Shown here in pieces: positions 22,316 to 34,974 of a stretch of DNA of 64,000 nt. The translations under genes and the position numbers were made by a program. The stretch lies in assembly GCF_001680005.1 (NCBI RefSeq), contig NC_033561.1:496001-560000 (forward strand), in the 5' to 3' direction. Numbering within the stretch: position 1 is the stretch's first letter; each line of letters starts with the position of its first letter. The notes under the pieces were generated by a model that was not told the DNA's origin, searched no databases, and worked only from the letters and a program-made list of their open reading frames with translations. The DNA is from Plasmodium coatneyi. Taxonomy: Eukaryota; Apicomplexa; Aconoidasida; Haemosporida; Plasmodiidae.

Positions 22316-24002
22316 TTTGCGTAGATGGAAATTTAATGGTGTACACGGGCTGGAACGAATATAAATACGCCCATGTAGTCACAAAGGATGGAAAGGTGTA
22401 CAATAAGACACGTGCCTGTGATGGCCTCCTCGTACAAGTGGACGATACTGTGTGCGCTACTATGTAGATGCACACACGCCAACAGGTACATATACACGAT
22501 GCCCCAACGCGCGGGGGAGCATGTACAACTTCACACACACGTTCAAATTAAAAGGGTGATAACAAATAAAAAATAAAAAAAGGAATAAAAGGGGTGAAAA
22601 GGGGTAAACAGGCTAAATGGTGATAAAACGGGGTGTACACAATGCACAAAAGAATGCAAACAGCAATGCGTTCATGTTTTCTCCCCGCACGACAGATTAC
22701 GATACGGGTTCATACATGTACGCACAGTTACGCTTAAAACATTCCTGCATATGCATGTCAGCGTGAGTGCAACTACCTACAGTAGCTGCAGTTGCGAGCT
22801 TTAATTACTTGATTGGGAAAGAAAGGTGGGGGTTAAGAAAAAAATAAAATAACTCCCCGAAATTATATTGCAAAAGCAACAGGGCTATACGTGGCAGCGC
22901 GGTGAAATGGAAAGGGGCGCATCAAAAGGAGCGCTTACATTAAATGCTGTGTAGCATATGGTTAAAAAAAAAGGGGGGAAATCCGTAAGGTATGATTACA
23001 TATGCCATATAATGCATACCGTATATAAATTTACTTATCGCGATAAGTGTATGCCCATACGCTCAAACGTACGTATGCTGATGCGAACAAACGCGCCTTC
23101 ATTCGTGTTCGTGCGCTCATACGAACATATGATGCTTATGGATATAAGCTGCTGAAGGGGAAGAGAAGGGGATGAAAGCTCTTTAATGAATTAACTGAAC
23201 TCGAACGTGGTGAAAGAAAAAAAAAAAAAATGACAAAAAAAAGAAGGAAATGGAAAATGAAAAGGCAAAGTAAAAAGGGGAATGAAAAGGCGAAATGGAA
23301 AAAGTAAAAAGGAAGAGGGGAAAGAAATTCGAATGGGTGACTATAGAGGGTCTATTTAAATTATATCAAAGGGAAAAATAAACAGTAAAAAAATGAAAAG
23401 GTAATAGAATGATAAAGTGAAAGCGCGAAAAAAAAAAACACATGATTGATTCATCCATAAGCGCATAAAAGCACAAACGCTCAAGCACTCAAACACGCGA
23501 ACAATCAAAACACGCAAACACGCAAACACGAAAACGCTAAAAAGCATAAATGAGGGTTTATATACAAAGTAGCATTTATTTCGTCCTTAAATGAGAACTC
23601 CTCATAATTGCTCAAATGATACGGTAATGCAAATCCTGCAAAACTAATTCGTATGTACCATTAAGTAGACCTTGTTCAATTTAACAGAAGAGGAAAAAAA
23701 ACTGGCAGAAAAAAAAAAAAAATTAACGGGTGGAAGGGAAAAAGAAATTTTTATCATATGTACGCACTTGTATTATTGTATGCATACCTGTCACCTCCTT
23801 GGAAATGGAAAAAGCGCGAAATTGAAACGGGACGCGTGGTGTACGGCGCGTAGAAGGAGGTAAAGAAATCCCCCAAAACGTAAAACGAAAAAAAAAAAAA
23901 AAAAAAAAGCGATAAAACCAAACGCGAGAAGAAAAGCGGGTAAATGGAACGCAAAAAATAAATGACTCCAAAATGATGCGACCTATCCTAAAGGCTAGAA
24001 GC

Positions 24003-24445
24003 TTACATATACAATGGCATGACACTAACATGTATTCTCCTATGCGCTTATGTGCGTATGCACGCGGGTGGTGAACACACACAATTGTATGAAAATGGTA
24101 TGCGTGCATACCTCTGCATAACGTATTCTGTCAGGGAGGCGTTCCCCTCAACGGGAAGAAGAGGAAGAAGAAGAAAAAAAGAAAACACCTTTTTTGTAGC
24201 CACCGGCGGGCGGCATGTACACACGTATTTCTAGCTAACCCACGTCACATACCCCCCTTCGCTCACTCGATCGCGCATATGAACATATAACGACTTAAAC
24301 ATTTTCTCGCATCCCTAAGCTTGGCACACTTGTATTTTTTCCCACTCTGTTCTTATCACCTCTTTTTTTACTTTTTTTTTTTTTTTTTTTCACTTCCAAG
24401 GTGCATTCGGTTCAGCTACAGCTTTAATAACCATATTAAGTGCAA
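24003..24445 (+). repeat. dispersed duplication, copy A
   Basis: This segment aligns with 47258-47705 in the same orientation, with few substitutions and about 5 bp net length change in its first ~420 bp. Shared landmarks are GCATGACACTAACATGTATT, GGTGGTGAACACACACAATT, ACCGGCGGGCGGC and GCTTTAATAACCATAT. In both places it lies in a 3' flank of kir genes. No coding capacity is seen. A partial third relative lies around 33655-33760. Confidence 0.8.
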
Positions 24446-24459
24446 AAAAAGAAAAAGAA

Positions 24460-24640
24460 AATGCTCTAATATAAATTTGTCACAGAGAAAAAATTGCAAA
24501 AAAAAAAAATGTTCTAAATGAAGTTGTCAAGAAAAATGCCCTAATATAAATTTGCCGCAGAAAAGTGCAAGTATAATATTAGTCAAAAAAAATTGTCCAA
24601 AAAGAAAAAAAAATGCGCTAATTATAAATTTGTCACAGGA
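24460..24640 (-). repeat. A/T-rich kir 3'-flank element, three copies
   Basis: On the minus (KIR-1 coding) strand the unit reads GACAAATTTATATTAGGGC with small changes. Copies are near 24463-24483, 24539-24560 and 24614-24638, separated by A-rich spacers. The same unit occurs downstream of KIR-4 (42743-42955, four copies) and KIR-8 (57148-57169), always in the sense orientation of that gene. Confidence 0.7.
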
Positions 24641-24679
24641 GAAATTGTCCAAAAAAAAAAAACAACAGGGGGCTTATTG

Positions 24680-25060
24680 CCAAAAAAAGAAGGGGGGCTT
24701 GGCTTACACTGCTTTTACTGCTTTTTTTTTTTTTTTGCACGGAAAGTTGTCCATTTCTAGTGCCCACCAGCAGATCACATGTATCACTTATGCGCTGCTC
24801 TTCTCCTCCGCGTAAAAAAAGTGTGTTCTTACCAAAAAAAAAAAAAAAAAAAGAACGGAACTGTGTGTACAATTACACAAATTTTTACACCATGTCACAC
24901 ATGTGTCTGCTGCTCTTCTCCTCCGCAAAAAAAAAAAAAATGTGTCTTAAAAAAAGAGAGTGTTCTTACAAAAAAAAAAAAAAAAAAAAAAAGAAGGAAG
25001 AAAGGAGGGAAGATGATGTCATTGTAACCTTGTACACTATGAACTGTGTGCGTAGTGTTT
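24680..25060 (-). repeat. dispersed repeat, inverted relative to 33.3 kb
   Basis: Read on the minus strand this stretch matches 33160-33510. The landmarks are GGAGGAGAAGAGCAGCGCAT, TGATCTGCTGGTGGGCACTA and the GCAGTAAAAGCAGTGTAAGC stretch. Poly-A/T runs within it differ in length. It lies downstream of KIR-1 here and downstream of KIR-2 in the other copy, so it is sense-oriented to its gene at both sites. Confidence 0.75.
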
Positions 25061-25147
25061 TTTATATCACCCTTCCGAAGAGGTAGAGAGGGAACATTAC
25101 ACATTTAATGGTATATTCCACAATGTGTTGTTACATACAATGAAACG

Positions 25148-27615
25148 TCACATACGTTGATAACGTATATTTCTTCGCTGTGTCCTTCCATTATTAGCCC
25201 CTCTTCTTCCAGATGGTGGCCTACCACCATTATATACGGTAGATTCATCTGTAAAGGTGGACGCTGAATCTGCTACTGTTGACGCTTCTATTGTTGAATA
25301 TAGTGTGTATGTCTTTTCTGTAGAGGCATCAAAGTCATGTTTAATTGATCGTCCTTTCCTTCTTCGTCCTCTATTGCTGCTGCTTCCGAGGAAGTTCTTT
25401 ATTGTAGAAGGTAGAAGATCATACTAAGAAGGAAAAAAGAAGGAGAGAGGAGGGACGAATGAGAAGGAAGAAAGGATGAGAGAAGGAATAAAGAAAGCAG
25501 GAAAGGGGAGGGGGGGATGTGTGTAGTACATGTGTATAATGGAGCTCATCTTATATTTATTTTTTTTAAAGAAAAAAAAAAAAAGGGTATATATTTAATA
25601 GAATGTTATTATTATTTATATACTTTTAAGTGTCTCATAGTAGTAATTACCTTATGAAGGAAGAAAGCGACAGCTGCTGGTATTCCTACTAATGTAATTA
25701 CAGAGGGTACAACAATGCTGGTGGTAGTGTTGCTTCCAGAGGGGGATACCTCATCTGCTGGAGGTAATGCAACCGTTTCCCATTTGGTACCGCCTCCACA
25801 TGGTTCCCCTGGTGCACTTGTCACCCTACATTCTGGAGCCGAGTTCTGTACTTCTTTACATTTTTCATACATTTTTTCAAACTCTTTACACTCCTGATTT
25901 CCACTGTTATCCCCTTTGCAGGCGCGCTTCATAATTTTGTAGGCAAATTGTGCTTTTTGTAAATACCTATAGTACACATTATGACAATCCTTTTCCCCTT
26001 CTCTTAAGTGTTCTCTCATAACATCCCCGTTATAATAATAATCGAACAGTGTTTTCAGAGCCCAGAATACTTCCTCTTTTTCTGGGGTAACTATGAATTC
26101 ACAATCATGCTCCATTCCACTCTTAAATACTTTGTTTTTACATTTGTCCATAGTTCCTTTGAAGTTTGTGTAATCCATAGTTCTGTACAACTTTTTCCCC
26201 AACCAATAATAGAAGAATTTACAATCACCCTTGTTCGCTCCTTCCCTTTTCCTTTCTTCACTTGCATAATATTGTGCGTTTATAATCTGCTCAGTAGATG
26301 TTCTATCTACTTTAGCACCGTCTAATATATTCTGTACATCCTTTGCATATCCTTCTTGCGCCTTCCTCGTACTATTTTCATCTAATCTGGCGTAAATCTT
26401 TCTTGAAGATAATTCACTTAGGTTGCCCTCCCCCTATAAATATAATTGAGCAGAACATGTATACATATATATGCATTTTTCATTCCCATATGCTTGAACA
26501 TTCCCCCCCTTTCAACACTTTATTACACTGTGTACATGGAAGCATTGTATGCACACATCACTACTATATTATGTACTTAAAAATAAAGGAAAAGGAGTAA
26601 AGAAAGTCTAAGGAGGGAAAGGGAGGGAGGAAACCTTCTTCGATGTCCATTGCTTCCTACCTCCACTCTATATCCTTCCTTATACCCTTTCCTGTGCTTC
26701 TTACCTCCTCGTCGTCGTCAAGGAAGTGGTCGAGGACGTCCTCTAGTTCGTCATCATCCTCTTCTTCACTTTCTTCTTCCTCCTCCTTATCTTCTGCAGT
26801 ACATGTTAATTCCTTTGGTTGCTGATATTCCTTCCCCTTATTGGGCTCCTCAAATTTCTTACAATATGAACTTTTCTTAGTTTGTTCTTCCCCACCACAA
26901 ATACTACCCAGAGTTCCATATGCTGTTTTAGCTTTCCCTAAATGTTGATCTAATTCTGTTTTCCATGAGCAGGAGCTACTCTTTGCCTGCTCCTTTAATT
27001 TATTATAGTTATAGTAGTAGTCATGTAGTATTTTAGCCCGTTCAAAAATTGCATCGCTAATGTCAGGGTATAAGTTCCTGAATTTATTTATACCTTCTTC
27101 TCCCGGCAGTTTCTTGTAAATTGCATTCATGACATCCGAAAAATTATTACTATTCAATTTGTCTTTTATCTTGTTACCTATCCAGTAATAAAAGAAATGA
27201 CGAGAGCCATAGCCACGTAGTTCCTGCCTTCGCCACATGTCAAATGCATTACACCACCCTTTTGCAATTTCCTTGCCCAAGTTTCCTTGATTAATCTTGT
27301 GCTTCTCCAAAGCTGTCTTCAAGCTGTTCTCTAATGGCTCCCTGTATTTTTTATTGTTCACCATTCCCGGACACTCCATGCCTTTCTCAAATTTTTCATA
27401 AATTTGTTCTGAGGGTAATTTAAATGAAGCTTGACCCTACAAAAAAGTAATTGACAAATAGAATGGAACAAGTGTAAAAATAGACTGTTTGTATATTTCC
27501 CCGCATGTTCTCATTTTACTTTGTACATTGTTGTTGTTGTATGTGCACTCAGGTACTAACATTAAGCAGAGTATAGAATTTTCTATGTTCCCTCCCGTAT
27601 ACTTACTTGTACCAT
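25148..27615 (-). CDS. kir: KIR-1: two-domain KIR variant surface protein
   Basis: Exons on the minus strand are 27615-27607 (MVQ), 27436-26705, 26433-25651 and 25423-25148, all GT-AG and phase 0, giving 599 residues. Exon 2 is one KIR cysteine-rich domain (KLPSEQIYEKF at its start, FFYYWIGNKI core), ending in a highly acidic linker (about 215-247). Exon 3 is a second domain (ELSSRKIYARL, CKFFYYWLGKKL, LFDYYYN) that ends in a membrane helix, SIVVPSVITLVGIPAAVAFFL, just before the last intron. The last exon is the basic, Ser/Thr-rich cytoplasmic tail ending NIRYQRM. KIR proteins are thought to be displayed on the infected red cell and vary antigenically. No signal peptide is present, as usual for the family. 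Confidence 0.88.
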
Positions 27616-30600
27616 TTTTTAATAGTACACCTTCTTGTACAATATATATATGTTGAAATTATTCATTTATTTATATATATGAGGACTGATGAGGATATTT
27701 TCTCCATCTTTATTATTAGGTATATTAAATTTTTAACTCCCTTAAATTAGTGTACACATTGTTTAAATACTTGAACTGTAATAACACATTATGTACTGTA
27801 TCTTAATTATCATATGTATATATATGATTAAAGGAAGAAGTAGGAATAAACCTGCAGAAGTAACAAAATAGAAGAAAAAAGGAAAAAGGAGCTTAAATTT
27901 TTAGCACGCCTTCCTTCTTAATTGTTGCTCCATACTGTTGGATTATATCTGACTACTCGAAACGGCCCATTACGTAATAATTCATCTTATTCAATTATTA
28001 CATATATGTAAATGAAACTTAATTTTTTTTTCCCCCTGAGTATAGGGAAAATTTTTCCTTCCAGTACCCTAATTCACGCTCAAATGATATGAGCAGAAAG
28101 TTATTAGATCCTCATACATGTGTTATACATCTCATATATACACAAAGTATTCTTCCCTCTTTGCAGAATTGCACACATATTACCATATGACATTCGAAAT
28201 ACCACATTTATAGAATACATGAACATTACACAGTATGTGAACTTCCATTAATTATATTCGCCAAAAATTATACGCACACCCCTTCTACACTACTGATTGC
28301 ACTACACACCATTTCTCTACTTCCGATAGTTCCTTACAAATGAATCCTTCAATTATTCCCTCACCATTAAATTGTAAAGAACCTAAGTATTCTAAAAACA
28401 TACACTATACTATTTGAGCTGCATTCCTGCATTCACTTATGCTCATATTATATTTTTACATACTAATACACTACCTTCCATCCTTCAGATTTTACTGGTA
28501 TAGTATTCATGGCAGGATTCAGCAATGTTAAAATAGTTCAGGCATTAATTTCCGTGGAATCAGCCCTTAGGGTTTATTGTCCATCGGTTTAGGGGATTAG
28601 GGTTTAGGTTTCTGGGTCCAGGGGTTAGGGTTCAGGCTTCAGGTTTTACGGATTAGGGTCCAGGGTTTAGGCTTTAGTTTTTACGTTCTGCGGTTTAGGA
28701 TATAGGGTCTGGTGTCTAGGGTTTAGGATTTAGTGTTTAGTGTTCAGGGACTAGGGTTTATGCATCACGGTTTAGGTTTTAAGGTTTAGCGTTGGCGGTT
28801 TGGAGTTTAGGGTTTAGCTTTAGGGTTCCGTGCTCTTGGTGCACAGTTCGGGGTTTAGGGTTCAGGGTTTAGTGTTCAGGGTTTAGGGTTCAGGATTTAG
28901 GGTTCGGGGTTTAGGGTTCGGGTTTTAGGGTTTAGAGTTCAGGCTTTTGGCTTTAGGCTTTAGGCTTCAGGCTTGAGCATTTAGGGTTTACTATTTAGGA
29001 TTCAGTCTTCAGGCTTAGGCGTTTATGGTTTAAGACTTAAGGTTGACGATTCGGGGTTTAGGTTTTAAGGTTTAGGGATACGACTTTAAGCTTTAGCGTT
29101 CATATTTCAAGGCTCAGTCTCAGGGTTCAGGGTTCAGTGTTCAGGGCCTAGGGTTCAGGTTTTACGGTTCAAGCTATCGGGCTTAGGTTTAGGGTTCAGC
29201 GCTTAGCGCTCTGGATTTAGGGATTAGCTTCCGGATTTTAGGTTTTAGAGTTCAGAGGATTAGGAATTTACAATGCATGCCTTAGAGTTCTGCTTCCTCT
29301 TGTGCAGGAAGCATTTATGGAGTAAAAATTTTACTAAGGAACTAATCATGAAATGAGGGAAACAAGCTCACTGAAAGCTTCAGTATTCAGACCCTATATC
29401 CTTAACCCTAAACCCTAACTCCTAAACCCTAAATCCTAAATCCTGAACCCTAAACCCTAAACCCTGAACTCTAAACCCTAAAACCCGAACGCTAAACCCC
29501 GAATCCTATACCCTTAACCTAAACCCTGAACCCTAAACCATGAACCCCAAACACTGAACCCTAAACCCTGAACCCTAAACCCTAAACCCTGAACCCTAAA
29601 ACCTAAACCCTAAAACCCGAACCCTAAACCCCGAATCCTAAACCCTGAACTCTAAACCCTGAATACTAAAACCATAAACCCTGAATCATAAACCCTAAAC
29701 CTTAAACACTAAAATACATAACCCTAAACGCTCAAGTGTAAAACCCTACATCCTAAATCCTAAACTCTAAACCCTGAATCCTAAACCCCGAACCGTCAAT
29801 CATAAAACGGGAAACGATAAACCGTAAACCCAAAAACCCTAAAGCCTGAACCCTAAACCCTAAAAAGTGAACGCTTATAGTGATTTACTATAACAGTCTG
29901 TAATCAATAAATGGCAAGTGACAACTATTAGAAATACAAATTCTTTTATCTATACCAACATAATACTTACGCAAAGAGAAAATTTAAAACCTTGAAACCC
30001 TTAAAACTTTCCTATTCGCTTTACCGCTGAAGCTTCTCAAACAATTCCTGCTGCTGTAAGCAGCTTGGTAATAAAGGATAGGAGGAATTTTTAGTGATGT
30101 ATATAAATATAATGCATGTAAGAAGGAAGGGGAAGCTTAGGTGTTATAATGGACATTCGCCTTATAAATGATGTATTCATAATATGCTCATCGGGAGGAC
30201 GAGGAATGAAAGAACTACTAGTGTTAGATAATCGTAAGGAAAAGAGTGAACTATCAGTACTAGTATCGGCATGAAGGGAAAAAAGAATAAAGTGTGTATT
30301 AGAGGAAAGGTTATTATAGGGGTTGAGCACTTCATCTAGCGTACAAAATGAATGACCACCTCCGTGTTATATCGCTCTTCTATTTATTCTATATGTGCAC
30401 CTTTCTCACTAATTATGAATGGATTCACACATTGGAAAACTAAAATTCTCCGTATAGGAAAAAACTCTATATATGTAAACATCCCGTAATAACTCACTTA
30501 GTAGTGCCAAAATATAGAGTAATGATAAGTACCGAGGTCTCTATAACAATGGGGGAATTAAGCCCCTATATACGAAGGAGCACAAGCATGCAAGAAATAG

Positions 30601-30955
30601 AGTAATATTCCTAATAACTCTGCACAATTCAATAGTGTAATAATCGAATAGGAGGAGCGTGTGAAATTATATGAGGTGCCCCCTTCTTTTATTCTGTTGT
30701 TTCATCAGATTTGCTCACATTTCCATCCCCATTAACTATATATAATAATTCGACATACATACATATTTGTGTATTTGTTATCGCTACTTTGAAAAATAAG
30801 GAATGTATATTACTGGGGGAAAAAGAAAATTCCATATTCAAATTTATAGGAGTGGCGGAAGTTCTTATATATATATTTACGTATTCTACATGTGAGCATA
30901 TATAAGAGGAACAGTTCTAATATAAATTTGTTGTATAAAGGAGTGTGCATAAACA
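27616..30955. other. divergent kir intergenic region with telomere-like array 1
   Basis: About 3.3 kb between the start codons of KIR-1 (-) and KIR-2 (+). Apart from the telomere-like array it is A/T-rich without credible genes. Both kir promoters should lie here. The spacer between the two strands of the array (about 29271-29400) shows no similarity to those of the other arrays. Confidence 0.6.
28560..29870. repeat. intrachromosomal telomere-like array 1, fusion orientation
   Basis: Positions 28560-29270 are degenerate GGGTTTA/GGGTTCA heptads; 29400-29870 are the complementary CCCTAAA/CCCTGAA. A 130-bp non-repeat spacer separates them. Many units are mutated, so it is an old or drifting array, not a functional chromosome end. 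Confidence 0.9.
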
Positions 30956-33129
30956 ATGACGAAACCTGGAGAAGTACTTGGGGTACGTTTGCTTTATGTT
31001 CAGTATGGATAAATTAATAGTGTATGAATAATATTTCATGAATAATGTAGTAAAATGTAAAATGGGAACACAGGGTGTACATGTATTCTACTAATTGCTC
31101 TTATAGGAGGACCATTGGGAAGAATTACCTTACGAAACCATGTATCAGGAATTGACGAATGATTCGTATAGTTGTAATGATAAGGATAACCTGGTTGAGG
31201 GAGTGAAGGGAGTATTACCTACGGCAGTCGCTAACGGGGAAACCGCAAATAATATTGTGAAAGCATATTGCCATTCTTGCAACAACAGGAAAAAGAGTTC
31301 ATCCGAAGATGAGTATTGTAATGTTTTGTATTATTGGATAGGAGATACATTGTTAAACGATTCAAGGACTGCTACTTCATTTTCAGACCTTATGACTCAA
31401 GTTTATGATGCCCTCAAGAAAGGTCCCATGAGCGATGGTTGTGATATTATATACAAGGATGATAATGACAAGGAAACTTTTAAGCAGAGGAAAAAAGTAT
31501 TCGAGTACCATCTAAATTATGCAGCACTGGAGGAGCAACTTGGGGAAGAGATTGGTAAAACACCTTGTAATGAAACCTATCATGAATACCTCAATGACGC
31601 TGTTACAGGCTATCGTAAAATGTACGAACATTGCCAAAGTACGGATCACAGAAATGGTGAGTATTGTAGAACATTCAGAAGGGAATATGAAAAATGCGGG
31701 GGTAGGGGTAAAGTGGAATTGCAATGTAACAAAGTAAGCACATCATACCTTGCATCAATGGTAGATGGTCGAATGTCCAATTCACAGAAATTACCTTCAG
31801 AAAGGATGTATAGGGAATTCACAAAGGCCCGGTGTACCAACATCTATGAGTCTGTGGAGTCTGGAGTAAAAAGTCAACTGAAACCACTCCTAGGTTATGA
31901 TGAGGGAAAGGTAAAAAAAGTTGTAAATGCATGTTATTATGCCTCAGAGAAGGGGGATAGTGGTGATCCACTAGATAATGCGCGCAAGGAGTTCTTATTT
32001 TTTTGGATAGGGGATAAGATATTGGGTAGTTTAGGGGACGATAATTCATTTTGGAATGATATATGGAATATTTACCTTGCATTGAATACTGGTAACTTGA
32101 GTGGTAAGTGCCCTCCTGTGTATACAGAAAAGATTAGCAGAAGTGTTTTTAATGATAGGAAAAAGGTGTTCGACTATTATTACGACCATGAAGATATTGG
32201 AAAAAAGGTATCAGCTGACGATGGTAGCGTTAAATTAGCATATTGCCAGCCTGTAAAGGAAGCCGCGGAAGCATACGGGAGGGTGCAAGAAGACTGTGGC
32301 ACTCCTGGTACGGATGCATACTGCGTAGAATTTGGAACACAGTATAAAACTCACAACCCTGAGAAACTGTGGGAACAGAAGTGTAAATCCATACTAGAAA
32401 AAGAAAGAGCTCAGTCACAGCTGCAACAGCATTCTGCGGGCAAATCAGTAAGCACTGCTGTCTCCTCTGCACTAGCTACCATAGGATTACCAACAGTCCT
32501 ATTCTTTTTATATAAAGTAATAGTACATACAATACACATATACACACATATACAATATACACATATACACATACCTACACAATACACACATATACACACA
32601 ATTAATATACACACAATTAATATACACACATTTAATATATACACATTTATGTTATACACATTTAATATATACACATTTAATATACGAATCATGTTAGAAA
32701 GAGGGGGAAGAAGGGAAACAGTACCCCCTTTTTTATGAACAATACATGTAAAAAATAGGAGTTATTTTATATATATTCCACACCCACCTCCTTTTCTTAC
32801 TTACTTCCTTCCCTTCTTAGTATAATCTCCTACCATCTTGGTTTGGTAACAAATTTGGAGGCACGAACAGAAGAGAAAGAAGGTCCGTCAACCACCATCT
32901 TCATACGTTTACGGACAACTCTAGAGTAGGAGATTCCACAGTTGCTGGTTCCACAACATATTCCACTGAAGGTTCAACAATATGTAAGTCCACTATAGGT
33001 TCAACCATTCGTTCAAGGATAGCAGACAATTCTACCATCTATAATGAGAGACTACCATCACGTGTTGGAAGGACAAATAGTAGACAACAACAACAGAATA
33101 GAGATAATATAAGTTATGGACCTATGTAA
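30956..33129 (+). CDS. kir: KIR-2: two-domain KIR protein with both domains in one exon
   Basis: Exons 30956-30982 (MTKPGEVLG), 31107-32516 and 32821-33129, all phase 0, give 581 residues. Exon 2 holds two KIR domains. Domain 1 has ELPYETMYQELT, YCNVLYYWIGDTLL and VFEYHLNY. Domain 2 starts KLPSERMYREFTKARCTN and has EFLFFWIGDKILG and VFDYYYDH. It ends in the membrane helix TAVSSALATIGLPTVLFFLYK. The tail exon is basic, then Ser/Thr-rich, ending NISYGPM. In place of the usual inter-domain intron is a 54-bp in-frame stretch with GT..AG ends (31734-31787). The last intron contains an ACACATATACAC-type simple repeat (about 32524-32690). Reading into that intron would give a false 532-residue frame. 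Confidence 0.88.
32524..32692 (+). repeat. AT/AC microsatellite in last intron of KIR-2
   Basis: Alternating ACACATAT, ATACACACAATTA and ACATTTAATAT units fill about 170 bp immediately after the splice donor. It stays open on the plus strand until 32738, which inflates the apparent frame of KIR-2. Confidence 0.8.
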
Positions 33130-34129
33130 TATCTACCATTGAATATAATGTCATCACTTAAGAACTATAATTATCACGGAATTCATAGTGTACGAACAGG
33201 ACTTTTTCTTTTTTTTTTTTTCTTGTTGTGCCAGTGTTTGTCCTTTATAATTTTGATTCTTTTTCGTAGACACACATACATGTGTGACATGGTAAATTAT
33301 TTGTGTAATTGTACATACAGTTCCTTTCTTTTTTTTTTTTTTTTTGGTAAGAACACACTCTTTTTTTGCGCGGAGGAGAAGAGCAGCGCATAAGTGATAC
33401 ATGTGATCTGCTGGTGGGCACTAGAAATGGACAACTTTCCGTGCAAAAAAAAAAAAAAAAGCAGTAAAAGCAGTGTAAGCCAAGCCCCCCTTCTTTTTTT
33501 TTTTTTTTTGTGATGGTTGCTTCCTTAGTTGATTGATCTTTATTTCGGTTGTTGTGCTTCTCCCCCCCTTTTTATAGTGTGCATCCTTATTTCCTTAATT
33601 TTAGGGGTAGACGGATAAATTTTTTTTTTTCTTATAGACACACACATATGTAACATGGTGTAAAAACTTGTATTTGTTCCCACCCTGTTTCTTATCGCCT
33701 CTTTTTTTTTTTTTTTTTATTTTACATTTTTTCATTTGTATTGTATTAAGGTGCTCATGTTCACGTGTAATTAACATAAACCCAAGAAATTATCTTTACT
33801 CCATTTTGATTTGTTTGGTAAAATTTTTTATCTTAATAATTTTTTTTGTTTTAATAATTTTCCCTTTTCTCTTTCCTAAGGTCCAATTAATGCACATTCG
33901 AAAAAAGTGTTTCAAAATTGTGCGCGAAGGTTCCGCAAAGGTTCGCAAAAAAAAGAGTGTCTTAAAAAAAAAGAGTGTTCTTACAAAAAAAAAAGAAAAA
34001 AAATAAAGGAGAATAGAAAAAATAAGAGGTATTCTGTCCTTATACAGTTACTTATCTTGGGATTATTTTGTGTCTCTCCAAAGGGGGACCCATTCATTCA
34101 ATGTTACATTCCACAATGTGTGTGTGTTG
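33130..34129. other. convergent kir intergenic region
   Basis: One kb between the 3' ends of KIR-2 (+) and KIR-3 (-). No telomere-like array. It holds the inverted relative of 24.7-25.1 kb (33160-33510), a partial relative of the 24.0/47.3-kb repeat (33655-33760), and a segment (33700-33990) that resembles 56700-56960 downstream of KIR-7 (shared core AATTGTGCGCG..GGTTCGC). Short frames here are A/T-tract artefacts. Confidence 0.55.
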
Positions 34130-34679
34130 TTACATGTTTTGATAACTAATATTTCTTTCTGTTCTATTATTCCGTCTTCGGCCAGATGGCCCACTATGGA
34201 TGGTAGAATTATCTTCGTCCATAGAATCTACTGTTGATGCTTCTGTGGAGTATTCGATTGTTGAGTCGAACGTTGAGGAACTTTCTGTGAGTGTATCGAA
34301 ATTGCTTTGGGCGAATCTTTTTCTTCTGCTTCTTCCATTTCCAGAGTAGTTATGCTTATTAAAGAAGAATGATTTGTACTAAAAAAAAAAAGAAAAAAAG
34401 GAGGTGTTAGGCGGGTTGTTAGGTGGTAGGTGTTTTATGATGGTGGTGTTAGCGTACTTACCTTATAAAAAAGGAAACCAGCAATTGTTGGTAATCCTAC
34501 TGCAGCAAGTCCACCTGACACAGCTGCAGGTATAACAGCACTTCCACCACCAGTACTACTTGCTTGTCCTGGTGCAGCTGAAAAATAAATAAGTACATGA
34601 AATAATCTCAACGCATTCCACTTCCTTCTTTTCCTTCCTTTCATTCTTTTTTATTTTTTCTCATTCTTCCCCATTTCTT

Positions 34680-34880
34680 TTTTTTCTTTTTTTTTTTTTC
34701 ATTCTTTTCTTTCTTTTCCTTTTTCTTTCTTCCTACCCTAAACCCTTAAACAGCTAAGTAGCAGACCATATTGTTGTTCAGATAACCTAGAACCCGCAAT
34801 CTTAAACACATTTTTTTTTTTTTTTCCTTTATTCTTTTCTTCTTTTCTTTTTCTTCTCTTCTTCTTTTCTTTCCTTTTTT
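34680..34880. repeat. T/C-rich tracts in KIR-3 intron
   Basis: Long TTTTCTTTCTTCC pyrimidine tracts lie on the plus strand, with similar ones at 35285-35355. They are within the intron between the linker exon and the membrane-helix exon of KIR-3 and give several false frames. Confidence 0.7.
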
Positions 34881-34974
34881 TTCTATACACACTTTAGATG
34901 GATACCTTTCCCTAAAACACCTAAATGACAGCCCACATTTTTGTTCCTTACACCCGAAGAACTTAGCCCTAAGT

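Larger units (their letters stand above)
22316..25147. other. gene-free boundary between housekeeping and kir regions
   Basis: About 2.8 kb without a credible gene. It starts as the DCP1 promoter and ends as the 3' flank of KIR-1. It contains many A/T homopolymers, a purine-rich tract (23210-23330), a simple AAACACGCAAACACGC repeat (about 23480-23540), a segment duplicated at 47.3 kb (24003-24445), three copies of an A/T element (24460-24640) and a segment found inverted at 33.3 kb (24680-25060). Confidence 0.6.

Noticed and set aside
28560..29870. True chromosome end
   Set aside because: Genes continue on both sides, the heptads are degenerate, and both strands are present head to head. It is an internal array.
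30091..30330. Minus-strand 79-codon frame upstream of KIR-2
   Set aside because: Ser/Leu-rich, no motif, lies in a kir promoter region.
32517..32738. C-terminal extension of KIR-2 with repeated HTIHI/YTHI
   Set aside because: It is the last intron read through its microsatellite. The donor at 32517 and acceptor at 32820 join the proper tail exon.
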